From Mycolicibacterium septicum DSM 44393 (lineage in GTDB: Bacteria > Actinomycetota > Actinomycetes > Mycobacteriales > Mycobacteriaceae), in NCBI RefSeq assembly GCF_000455325.1, contig NZ_HG322951.1:4102650-4166649 (forward strand): 64,000 nt of DNA, in the 5' to 3' direction. Under the pieces are notes generated by a model that was given only the letters and a program-made list of their open reading frames with translations, searched no databases and was not told the origin of the DNA. Positions 16,654-24,170 of this stretch are shown piece by piece (position 1 is the stretch's first letter; every line of letters starts with the position of its first letter). Made by a program: the position numbers and the translations under genes.

Positions 16654-17217
16654 TCAGATCCCGCCCCACGCGGAGTCGAGCTCCTTGGCGACATCGATCA
16701 CCTTGGCCTGTTCCGATTCCGGGCTGTCGATCTCACCGGCCACGTGCGCGGCGATGAACCGTTTGATCTCCGCGTCGACGCCGGCCAGGATGCGCAACAC
16801 CTCGGCGCGCAGCGACTTCGAGGTGACGTGGATCGAGATGTCGGACGGGCGCGGTTTCTTGACGTCGAGGATCAGCAACAGCGGCTCGGCGGCCAATGCC
16901 GAGGCGCGCAGGGCGATTTCGCCGAACACCATGAACTTGGGCCGGTCGATGCGCAGGTCGATCACCATGTCGATCTCCAGCGGGATCCGGATGGAGAACG
17001 TGATGGTCTCCCCCACGATGCGGCTCACCCGGGGCTTCTGGATCTTGACCCGCGCGGTGACCTTGGCGATCTTGCCCGGCCCCTGGGCGATCGGACCCAG
17101 CTCGAACTCATCGCCGGCGATCGCCCCGATGGCGTCGCCGACCCGGTCCTCGGATACGGCCACCTCGAAGAACCGGCGACCGAATTCCTCGTAGGTGATG
17201 TAAGCGTGATCAGCCAT
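16654..17217 (-). CDS. Conserved mycobacterial protein of unknown function
   Basis: A 187-residue protein that I cannot assign to a named family. It starts MADHAYITYEEFGRRFFEVA, has a long beta-rich middle (ITFSIRIPLEIDMVIDLRI), and ends in a helical part with AEIKRFIAAHVAGEI. No signal peptide or membrane segment is seen. The beta-rich middle could be a lipid-binding sheet, but that is a guess. The stop lies 44 bases before the DUF732 gene on the same strand. Confidence 0.7.
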   Translation of the reverse strand: MADHAYITYEEFGRRFFEVAVSEDRVGDAIGAIAGDEFELGPIAQGPGKIAKVTARVKIQKPRVSRIVGETITFSIRIPLEIDMVIDLRIDRPKFMVFGEIALRASALAAEPLLLILDVKKPRPSDISIHVTSKSLRAEVLRILAGVDAEIKRFIAAHVAGEIDSPESEQAKVIDVAKELDSAWGGI

Positions 17218-17288
17218 GATCCTTCTACGGTCTCACGCCGGTAAGTGGGGATGGTGCAGCCGGGCCCGTATGCGTGTTCATGCCGCGG

Positions 17289-18089
17289 TCACGTCGCGTC
17301 AGCGAAGTACCGCAATCGGGCGATCGCGCGCGGCCGGCTGCCCAGATCGGCGATCAGGATGGCCCGGCGACCGTCGCGGTCCAGCCCGGCCACCAGGCTC
17401 GGGCCGGATGCGATCAGTTTGCGCCAGGACGCACCCGAGGTGCGCTCCACCAGCCCGGACGTACTCATCGGCCCGTCGTCACCCTCGAAGATGACGGCGT
17501 CGGCGCCCAGTCGTCGTTGCACCGCCACGGCGTCACCGCGGCACAGGCCGTCGAGCAGGCCGGCGATCAGGCGCCTGCCCGCGCGGCCCGCGCCACCCAT
17601 TCCCTTGGCGAAACCGAGCGCACCCGAAGGGCCCTGGTTACGCAGCAACGCCGCGCTCAGCCGCAGCCCGACCGGTACGGCGCCGAGTCCGGCCCGGGCG
17701 AATTGCCCGATCATCGCGGGCAGCTCCCAATAGGCCTGCAGTTCGTCGATTCGCGGTCCCTCCGCGGCAGGGGCGACGGCGTAGCGCAAGTACGCGGGGA
17801 TCCGCATGGTGACCGACGGGCTCATCGCGACTTCGAGCTCGAGATCGCGGATCACCGTGGACCCGGCGACGATGTCGACGTCGCGGTGGAAGGTGATGTC
17901 GCGCGGGGCGATGAAGGTGTTGTAGAACCGCTCGATCTGCGCGGGTCCGCGGTGTGGCCGCGAACCCACCGGGTCCTCGACCCTTCCGCCCGCAGCGAAC
18001 AGTCCTACCCATCCCTGGCGGTCGTGTGCACCCGCTGCCTGCGGTGACAATTCGACGGTGGCTAACAGGTCGTCCCGTGTGAAGGCCAT
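17289..18089 (-). CDS. NTF2/SnoaL-like (ketosteroid isomerase fold) protein
   Basis: A 266-residue protein whose first 130 residues show an NTF2-like cone: an N-terminal helix with DRQGWVGLFAAGGRVEDPVG, then GPAQIERFYNTFI and beta strands. A helical stretch rich in Ala and Gly (about 140-180) is followed by a second short region, LLDGLCRGDAVAVQRRLGAD and later strands, that may be a second degenerate cone. Members bind or isomerise hydrophobic ligands such as steroids; catalytic residues cannot be identified. It is divergent from the next small gene. Confidence 0.68.
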   Translation of the reverse strand: MAFTRDDLLATVELSPQAAGAHDRQGWVGLFAAGGRVEDPVGSRPHRGPAQIERFYNTFIAPRDITFHRDVDIVAGSTVIRDLELEVAMSPSVTMRIPAYLRYAVAPAAEGPRIDELQAYWELPAMIGQFARAGLGAVPVGLRLSAALLRNQGPSGALGFAKGMGGAGRAGRRLIAGLLDGLCRGDAVAVQRRLGADAVIFEGDDGPMSTSGLVERTSGASWRKLIASGPSLVAGLDRDGRRAILIADLGSRPRAIARLRYFADAT

Positions 18090-18179
18090 ATGGTTCGTTT
18101 ACCATCCCGCTCACCGCCGCGTGCGCGCACACTGGTGTTTGACACGTTGAGATTGCCCACAACCACCGAGGAGAGCGCC

Positions 18180-18566
18180 ATGAGTGGCAGTGGACCGTTC
18201 GGATTCGACCCCGAGGACTTCGACCGCGTCGCCCGTGAGGCCGGCGAAGGGTTGCGCGATGCCCTCGACGGGTTGAGCAAGTTCATCGCAAATCCCGGCC
18301 AGGGAACCGGGTGGGCCGGCCTGCTGGATGAGGTGAGCCGCTTCTCGCGGCCCAGGACCGAGCCCGAGACCACCGGCGAGAAGGGTGACGGGGTGTGGGC
18401 CATCTACACCGTCGACGACGCCGGCGGAGCCCACATCGAGCAGGTCTATCCCAGCGAGCTCGAAGCCCTTCGGGCCAACGCGGGCAACACCGATCCGGTC
18501 CGGCGGGTGCGGTTCCTGCCCTACGGCATCGCGGTCAGCGTGCTCGACACCGATACCGGCGAGTAA
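18180..18566 (+). CDS. Conserved mycobacterial protein of unknown function
   Basis: A 128-residue acidic cytoplasmic protein starting MSGSGPFGFDPEDFDRVARE. The N-terminal half is helical; the C-terminal half is a small alpha/beta unit, GVWAIYTVDDAGGAHIEQVY then LEALRANAGN and a beta pair ending GIAVSVLDTDTGE. Short proteins with this start are conserved across mycobacteria. No catalytic motif is seen. ATG at 18180 follows GAGGAGAGCGCC, a good ribosome binding site. Confidence 0.72.
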   Translation: MSGSGPFGFDPEDFDRVAREAGEGLRDALDGLSKFIANPGQGTGWAGLLDEVSRFSRPRTEPETTGEKGDGVWAIYTVDDAGGAHIEQVYPSELEALRANAGNTDPVRRVRFLPYGIAVSVLDTDTGE

Positions 18567-18679
18567 CAACGGCCCCAATTGGCGACTGCTCGCCTCGGCG
18601 ACCAGCTAGGCTTCTGGCCCAAAGTCAAAGAACTGGCCAGCCTGATTCGACTGGCGGTCGGCAATGCTGAGGGTGGAAC

Positions 18680-19117
18680 ATGATTCGCGAACTCTTCGCC
18701 ACGACGGCGGTCGCCGCGGCGGCACTGGCAACAGCGATCTCGGCAGCGCCGGGTGCCATGGCCGACGACGGCAGCAACATGTATCCCGACAATCCGGGCC
18801 GCTACCCCACCGATGTCCCTGGAATGAGCTACGAGGCGTCCAACGGCGCACCCTGCTACAGCTGGGAACGCAACGTGTTCGGCCGCGGCCCGGGCGGCAC
18901 CGCCATGCAGTGCAAGTGGATTCCCAACCAGTGGCCGCCGGTCTACACGGGCTTCTGGACCTACGCCTACCCGTTGAACGGCGTGCAGGAGATCGGGTCG
19001 CCGTGCCCAGGGCCGCAGGAGGCCGCTCAGTCGCCTGACGGCCGGCCGATGCTGTGCCTCGGACCGCAGGGCTGGCAGCCGGGCATTCTGACCGGAGACG
19101 GCTTCTTCCCGGTCTGA
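18680..19117 (+). CDS. Secreted mycobacterial protein, cysteine- and tryptophan-rich
   Basis: A 145-residue exported protein with a signal peptide ending near APGAMA-DD. The mature part has four Cys (APCYSW, MQCKWI, SPCPGP and MLCLGP) that probably make two disulfides, and is rich in Trp, Pro, Gly and Tyr, as in WIPNQWPPVYTGFWTYAYP. This composition suggests a compact wall-associated or secreted domain. I do not recognise a named family and assign no function. Confidence 0.75.
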   Translation: MIRELFATTAVAAAALATAISAAPGAMADDGSNMYPDNPGRYPTDVPGMSYEASNGAPCYSWERNVFGRGPGGTAMQCKWIPNQWPPVYTGFWTYAYPLNGVQEIGSPCPGPQEAAQSPDGRPMLCLGPQGWQPGILTGDGFFPV

Positions 19118-19139
19118 GGCGCGGGTCACATCCCCACGG

Positions 19140-19166
19140 CCATACAGCCAAGTGATCCATGTATGG
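19140..19166. promoter_or_regulatory. Inverted repeat upstream of the acyl-CoA synthetase gene
   Basis: CCATACA and TGTATGG are perfect 7-base arms separated by 13 bases, ending 36 bases before the FadD start. The spacing puts the arms two helical turns apart, as expected for a dimeric repressor. TATGGT inside the right arm could serve as a -10. No regulator gene adjoins it. Confidence 0.4.
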
Positions 19167-19202
19167 TCGTGGAGCCCGAAATCCGCGCACACCAGGAGTG
19201 CC

Positions 19203-20876
19203 ATGAGCGCTGACGTGAAGTTCGACCTGTCCACAGTGTTCTCCACGGTCGCCAAAGCCGTGCCCGATCAAACCTTCCTGGTGTGGCGGGACCGCCGTTT
19301 CAGCTACGCCGACTTCGACGCACGCGTCGACGGCTTCGCCCACTACCTGGTGTCGGCCGGTCTCGGCACGCACACCGAGCGCGACGGGCTCGCCGGACAC
19401 GAATCAGGTCAGGACCACCTCGGCATCTACCTGCGCAACGGCAACGAGTACCTCGAGTCGATGATCGGCAGCTACCGCGCCCGGGTGGCACCGTTCAACG
19501 TCAGCTACCGGTACGTCGAGGAGGAACTCCTCTACCTGCTGAAGGATTCGAATGCCCGGGCGGTGATCTACAACGCCGAGTTCGCACCCCGGGTGGCCGC
19601 GATCCGCGACCAGCTGCCGAATCTGCAGGTGCTCATCCAGGTCGCCGACGAATCGGGCAACGAGCTCCTGCCCGGTGCCGTCGATTACGAGACGATCCTG
19701 AAAACCCCTGCGCCCCAGGCAGGAATGCCGGCTCCGTCCGGCGACGACCTGTACGTCCTCTACACCGGCGGAACCACCGGCATGCCCAAGGGCGTGCTGT
19801 GGCGCCAGCACGACATCTTCCTGTCCTCGATGGGTGGCCGGCCGTTCGGCACCGACACCTTCATCGCCTCGTACGAGGAACTCGCCGAGCGGGCCCGCAC
19901 CGCAGGTGGCGGACTGTCGCTGCTGATGATCCCGCCGTTCATGCACGGCGCGGCACAGTGGGCCGCCTACAACGCCATCACCATGGGCGGCAAGCTCGTC
20001 ATTCCCGACGACGTGGTGCGGATGCGCCCCGACAACGTGCTGGCCCTGGCGGCGCGCGAACGGGTGCTGAGCATCCCGGTGGTCGGCGACGCGATCGCCC
20101 GGCCGCTGATCGACGAGATCGAGAAGGGCGACTACGACCTGTCCGGTCTGTTCACGATCAGCAACGGCGGCGCACCGCTGTCGCCGACCGTGCGCGAGCG
20201 CATCCTGGCCGCACTGCCGCATCTGATGCTGATCGACGCGGTGGGCGCGTCGGAGTCCGGCGCCCAGATGAGCACCGCGTCGACGGCGGGCACCGAGTCC
20301 CAGGCCGCCACCTTCAACCCGCAGTCCGATACCGCTGTGGTCGCCGAAGACCTGTCCCGGGTGCTCGGCCCCGGCGAGGGCGGCGGCTGGCTGGCGCGCC
20401 GGGACCTGATCCCGCTGGGCTACCTGGGCGACGAGGCCAAGACCGCGCGCACCTTCCCGACCATCGACGGAGTGCGCTGGTCGGTTCCGGGTGACCGGGC
20501 AAACGTCTTGGAAGACGGACGGATTCAGCTGCTGGGCCGCGATTCGGTCACCATCAACTCCGGCGGGGAGAAGATCTTCGTCGAGGAGGTCGAGCGGGCC
20601 ATCGCCACGCACCCCGCCGTCTACGACGTGGTCGTGGTCGGCCGCCCGTCGGAGCGTTGGGGCAACGAGGTCGTCGCGGTCGTGCAGTTCGCCGAGGGCG
20701 CCTCGGCCAGCGACGAGGATCTCGTGGCGGTGTGTGAGCGTTCGATCGCGCGCTACAAGATCCCGAAGGCATTCGTCCGGTCCCCGCAGATCGTGCGCTC
20801 CCCCGCAGGCAAGGCCGACTACCGCTGGGCGAAGTCGGTGGCCACCGAGCACGCCGAGGCGGTCGCCACCTCGTAG
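19203..20876 (+). CDS. Acyl-CoA synthetase (FadD family)
   Basis: A 557-residue adenylate-forming ligase activating a carboxylic acid to its CoA thioester via acyl-AMP. The P-loop-like A3 motif is LYTGGTTGMPKG, the A5 region ASESGAQ, A7 GDRANVLEDGRIQLLGR and the C-terminal catalytic Lys is in RSPAGKADYRW. The layout and the LYTGGTTGMPKGVLWR signature match the FadD19/FadD17-like group that handles steroid side chains or branched acids; that substrate is an inference. An insertion around residues 55-68 (HTERDGLAGHESG) precedes the LGIYLRNGNEYLE motif. ATG at 19203 follows CAGGAG. Confidence 0.87.
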   Translation: MSADVKFDLSTVFSTVAKAVPDQTFLVWRDRRFSYADFDARVDGFAHYLVSAGLGTHTERDGLAGHESGQDHLGIYLRNGNEYLESMIGSYRARVAPFNVSYRYVEEELLYLLKDSNARAVIYNAEFAPRVAAIRDQLPNLQVLIQVADESGNELLPGAVDYETILKTPAPQAGMPAPSGDDLYVLYTGGTTGMPKGVLWRQHDIFLSSMGGRPFGTDTFIASYEELAERARTAGGGLSLLMIPPFMHGAAQWAAYNAITMGGKLVIPDDVVRMRPDNVLALAARERVLSIPVVGDAIARPLIDEIEKGDYDLSGLFTISNGGAPLSPTVRERILAALPHLMLIDAVGASESGAQMSTASTAGTESQAATFNPQSDTAVVAEDLSRVLGPGEGGGWLARRDLIPLGYLGDEAKTARTFPTIDGVRWSVPGDRANVLEDGRIQLLGRDSVTINSGGEKIFVEEVERAIATHPAVYDVVVVGRPSERWGNEVVAVVQFAEGASASDEDLVAVCERSIARYKIPKAFVRSPQIVRSPAGKADYRWAKSVATEHAEAVATS

Positions 20877-20898
20877 CCCGAGGAGCCCCTTTTTTCAG

Positions 20899-20960
20899 CG
20901 CGAGCAGACGCGGATGTACCCCAAATCCGCGGTTTCCGGGTACGTAAGCGTCTGCTCGCG
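20899..20960. repeat. Long nested inverted repeat between convergent genes, likely bidirectional terminator
   Basis: CGCGAGCAGACGC (20899-20911) and GCGTCTGCTCGCG (20948-20960) are perfect 13-base arms. Inside them GTACCC (20916-20921) pairs with GGGTAC (20938-20943), and CCGCGG forms the tip, so the whole 62 bases can fold into one long imperfect hairpin. A T run (20890-20895) flanks the left side and AAAA the right. It sits exactly between the FadD gene and the convergent SRPBCC gene. Confidence 0.65.
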
Positions 20961-20980
20961 GAAAAGCGTTGGGCCTCAGT

Positions 20981-21439
20981 TCAGGCCGCGAACAGCTTTC
21001 CGATGGCCGCGAGCATCGTGGCGTGGGCGGCAACCGCCTGCTCCACGGTGATCGCCAGCAACGGCCTCGGCGCGGCGATGGTCAGCTCCTCGGTGATCCG
21101 CGTTCCCGTCCCGGTCGCCGCGAAGTCCACCCGGCTGTCCAGCCTCACCTGCGGGAACTGCCGGGCCTGCGCGGTCACCGGACCCGCGGCGGGGACGATC
21201 AGCCGGGCCCGGTAGGTGATCGGAAGCGCGAACGGCCCCAACGGGATTCGATCGCGTACCTGATAGTCCTGCCGATACCCGTCGGCCAGGTCCACCCGGG
21301 ACGTGCTGCGCACCCACTGCACGAGGGGGTGTACCTGAGAGATGTTGTCCAGGTCGACGTAGAACGCCCGCACCTGCTCGGGCGGTGCCGGCACCTCACC
21401 GCTGACGCTGCGCCGGGCCTGTCCGATCCAGATGCTCAC
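20981..21439 (-). CDS. SRPBCC (START/polyketide cyclase-like) protein
   Basis: A 152-residue protein with the helix-grip fold of the SRPBCC superfamily: an opening strand with SGEVPAPPEQVRAFYVDLDNI, a curved sheet, and a long C-terminal helix VEQAVAAHATMLAAIGKLF. The fold makes a hydrophobic cavity for lipids or polyketides. Its stop-start distance to the upstream P450 gene is 4 bases, in the order SDR, P450, SRPBCC, so it is very likely the third gene of that operon and may bind the same substrate. Confidence 0.72.
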   Translation of the reverse strand: MSIWIGQARRSVSGEVPAPPEQVRAFYVDLDNISQVHPLVQWVRSTSRVDLADGYRQDYQVRDRIPLGPFALPITYRARLIVPAAGPVTAQARQFPQVRLDSRVDFAATGTGTRITEELTIAAPRPLLAITVEQAVAAHATMLAAIGKLFAA

Positions 21440-21443
21440 GGTG

Positions 21444-22628
21444 TCAGTTCACCACAAGGCGCAGTTTCTCCCAGCCACGTACCGTCGAAGTCGGCGCCAG
21501 TTGGGCACTGTCGTAGTCGATCTCCCACTCGGGGAACCGGTTGAGCAGCTCGTCGAGCGCGACGCGTCCCTCCAACCGGGCCAGGTTGGCGCCCAGGCAG
21601 TAGTGCAGACCTTTTCCGAAGGTCAGGTGACTGATGTTGTCGCGATGGATGTCGAGGGTATCGGGGTTGCGGTAGCGACGCGGGTCGCGGTTGGCGGCAC
21701 CGAACAGCAGCAGCACCGCGCTGCCGGCGGGCACCGTGGTGCCGTCGTACTCGAAATCCCTTGCCACCCAACGTGCCACGTGCGGTCCGGTGGGTTCGAA
21801 GCGGAGTGTCTCATCGACCGCGCGGGTCAGCAGTGAGCGATCATCGGCCACCTCGCGACGCTGATCGGGGTGTTCGGCAAGCACTTTCGCCAGCCAGCCG
21901 ATGAGCCGGCCGGTGGTCTCGTTGCCCGCCCCGGCCACCACCTGGGTGTAGTGCAGGACTTCTTTGCGCTCGAGCTTGCGGGTGACTCCGAACTCGTCGG
22001 TGAACTCGACGTTGAGCAGGGCCGTCATCAGGTCGTCGGAGGGGTTGTTGGCCCGCCACTCGACATAGTCGGCGTAGATCCGGCCGTCGGCGATACGGTC
22101 GGCCTGCACGACCTTCATCGGCGCACCGGGCTTGGTGCGCAGATTGGCGTCGTTGGCGTCACGAACCCCGATCTGCTCGGATTCCGGTATGCCGAGCAGC
22201 ATTCCGATCACCCGCATCGGCATCATCGACGCCAGTTCGGCGATGATGTCGAATCCGTCGGAGCCGACCAGCGGGTCCAGGCAGCGCACACAGAACTGCC
22301 GGATCTGATCCTCGATCTCGGCCATGCGCCGCGGGGTGAACACCCGCGACATCAGTCCGCGCAGCAGGGTGTGCATGGGCGGGTCCTCGAACATCATCAC
22401 GCCCGGCGGCATGTCGAAGTCGGACTTGACCAGTTCGAGGATGTCGCTCCGGCTGTTTGAGAAGGTCTCCCAGTCCGACAACGCCTTTTCGACGTCGGCG
22501 TGCCGGGACAACGCCCAGAAGTCGTAGCGCTGGTTGTAGTAGATCGGCGCCTCGTCGCGCAGACGGGTGTACACCGGATACGGATCGGCGACGATGCCGA
22601 CGTCGTACGGGTCGTAATAGACCGTCAT
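21444..22628 (-). CDS. Cytochrome P450
   Basis: A 394-residue soluble bacterial P450. The I-helix oxygen motif is GAGNETTGRL, the K-helix ExxR is ETLRFE, and the heme loop is FGKGLHYCLGANLARLEG with the thiolate Cys. It hydroxylates an unknown, probably lipid-like substrate. ATG at 22628 overlaps the stop of the preceding SDR by ATGA, so the two are translationally coupled; a hydroxyl group made here is a natural substrate for such a dehydrogenase. No ferredoxin gene is adjacent. Confidence 0.93.
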   Translation of the reverse strand: MTVYYDPYDVGIVADPYPVYTRLRDEAPIYYNQRYDFWALSRHADVEKALSDWETFSNSRSDILELVKSDFDMPPGVMMFEDPPMHTLLRGLMSRVFTPRRMAEIEDQIRQFCVRCLDPLVGSDGFDIIAELASMMPMRVIGMLLGIPESEQIGVRDANDANLRTKPGAPMKVVQADRIADGRIYADYVEWRANNPSDDLMTALLNVEFTDEFGVTRKLERKEVLHYTQVVAGAGNETTGRLIGWLAKVLAEHPDQRREVADDRSLLTRAVDETLRFEPTGPHVARWVARDFEYDGTTVPAGSAVLLLFGAANRDPRRYRNPDTLDIHRDNISHLTFGKGLHYCLGANLARLEGRVALDELLNRFPEWEIDYDSAQLAPTSTVRGWEKLRLVVN

Positions 22629-23461
22629 TTCAGGCAGCTGCCTGCGTCGACGGGCAACGTGACCCCGGTGATGTAACGGGCTTCGTCGGACGCCAGGAAC
22701 AGGACCGCATTGCTGATGTCCTCGGGTGTGACCCACGGGATCGGCAGCATGTGGAAGGTCTGGCAGATCGGGGCCAGATCGTCCGGTCCCGGATTCTCCA
22801 GATCCGGCCGGAACATGCGGTAGGTCTTCTCGTTCATCAGCATCGGGCTGTTGACGTGGGTCGGATGCACGGAATTCACCCGGATCGAATGCTGGCCCAG
22901 TTCGACCGCGAAGCTGCGCATCAGGCCGACCACGCCGTGCTTGGCCGCGACATAGTGCCCGGTGAAGGGGTAGGCCTTCGATCCTGCCACCGAGCTGGTC
23001 AGGATGATCGAGCCGCCGCGTCCGCCCGCGAGCATATGGGGCACACCGGCTTTCACCGACTTCCACACCCCACTGAGGTTGACGTCGATCATCTCCTGCC
23101 AGAGGTCCTCGTCCATCCGGTCCAGCTTCACCCCGGTGGTGCCGATACCCGCGTTGGCCGCGATGATGTCGAGGGCGCCCAGCTGTTCGACGCCGCTGTC
23201 GACCGCCGACTTGAGTGCGCTGAAATCGCGTACGTCGACCTCTGCGGTGACGATGCGCCGCCCGAGGTTCTTGACCAGATCGGCGGTCTCGGCGAGGTCC
23301 TCGGCCGTCGCCCCCGATGCCGGTGACCGGTCGAAGGTCGCGCAGATGTCCACGGCGATGATGTCGGCGCCCTCGGCGGCCAGCCGTACGGCATGGCTGC
23401 GGCCCTGCCCGCGTGCCGCCCCGGTGATCAGTGCGACCTTGCCGTCGACCCGTCCTGTCAT
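22625..23461 (-). CDS. Mycofactocin-coupled SDR family oxidoreductase
   Basis: A 278-residue SDR with the glycine motif TGAARGQGRSHA, NAGIG, the catalytic Ser in TSSVAGSKA and YxxxK as YVAAKH. The insertions DICATFDRSPASG and the ending FLASDEARYITGVTLPVDAG match the mycofactocin-type SDRs, which hold NAD tightly and pass electrons to the peptide cofactor mycofactocin instead of releasing NADH. No mycofactocin synthesis genes lie in the window. It is the first gene of the SDR-P450-SRPBCC operon and faces a TetR gene across a perfect palindrome. Confidence 0.85.
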   Translation of the reverse strand: MTGRVDGKVALITGAARGQGRSHAVRLAAEGADIIAVDICATFDRSPASGATAEDLAETADLVKNLGRRIVTAEVDVRDFSALKSAVDSGVEQLGALDIIAANAGIGTTGVKLDRMDEDLWQEMIDVNLSGVWKSVKAGVPHMLAGGRGGSIILTSSVAGSKAYPFTGHYVAAKHGVVGLMRSFAVELGQHSIRVNSVHPTHVNSPMLMNEKTYRMFRPDLENPGPDDLAPICQTFHMLPIPWVTPEDISNAVLFLASDEARYITGVTLPVDAGSCLK

Positions 23462-23505
23462 TGCCCACCTTCGTTGCCAGGGGCAGGTGCCACCACACTG
23501 CCGAC

Positions 23506-23523
23506 ATTGGGCGATCGCCCAAT
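23506..23523. promoter_or_regulatory. 18-base perfect palindrome, probable TetR operator
   Basis: ATTGGGCGATCGCCCAAT is a perfect palindrome in the 115-base gap between the divergent mycofactocin-SDR and TetR genes, 44 bases from the SDR start and 53 from the TetR start. The position allows control of both operons by the adjacent TetR protein. Binding is inferred. Confidence 0.7.
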
Positions 23524-23576
23524 AATTACACTCAGGCCATGTCTAGCAGCCGCTGCCGCGCGTGGTCAAGGGTGCG

Positions 23577-24170
23577 ATGAGTACGCAAAAGGCCCCTTCC
23601 GGACGCGAATCGACGACCCGCAGGGAGCTGATCCGGGCCACCGCCCAGGTCATGCTCGACGAGGGGTACGCCGCGGCGACGTCGCGGCGGGTCGCCGCGC
23701 AGGCCGGGGTCAAACCCGCACTCGTGCACTACTACTTCCCCAGCATGGACGACCTGTTCGTGGCGGTCCTGCAGGCCGGCGCCGAGACGAACCTGAGCAC
23801 CCAGCAGGAGGCCTTCGCCGAGGACTCTCCGCTGCATGCGCTGTGGGAACTCAACAGCGCGCAAGGTGCCGCGCTGTGGATGGAGTTCATGGCGCTGGCC
23901 AATCACCGCAAGGCGATCCGCAGCGAGATCGCCGGCTACGCCGACCGGTTCCGTGACCTCGAGGAGTCCGCGATGGCCTCGGCACTGCAGGCCCACGGCG
24001 TCGACACCGACGAGTTCCCGCCCGTGGTGATGTCGATGATCGTGGCCAGCCTGGCGCGCATCCTGGTGCTCGAGCAGGGCCTGGGCATCAGCCGCGGCCA
24101 TACCCAGGCGCAGGATTTCGTGCGGCGATATCTGGACCGGTTCGAACTCCCCCCGGGTGGCCCGGCATGA
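23577..24170 (+). CDS. TetR/AcrR family transcriptional regulator
   Basis: A 197-residue TetR repressor with the helix-turn-helix TSRRVAAQAGVKPALVHYYF near residues 38-57 and a helical ligand domain. ATG at 23577 was preferred to the in-frame GTG at 23562 because CAAGGG precedes it. The stop overlaps the AMP-ligase start by ATGA. The regulator probably controls its own operon and the divergent P450 operon through the palindrome at 23506-23523, with an acyl-CoA or the P450 substrate as likely ligand. Confidence 0.88.
   Translation: MSTQKAPSGRESTTRRELIRATAQVMLDEGYAAATSRRVAAQAGVKPALVHYYFPSMDDLFVAVLQAGAETNLSTQQEAFAEDSPLHALWELNSAQGAALWMEFMALANHRKAIRSEIAGYADRFRDLEESAMASALQAHGVDTDEFPPVVMSMIVASLARILVLEQGLGISRGHTQAQDFVRRYLDRFELPPGGPA

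Noticed and set aside
19404..20852. 482-codon minus-strand frame
   Set aside because: Antisense of the fadD gene; His/Gln/Arg-rich shadow composition.
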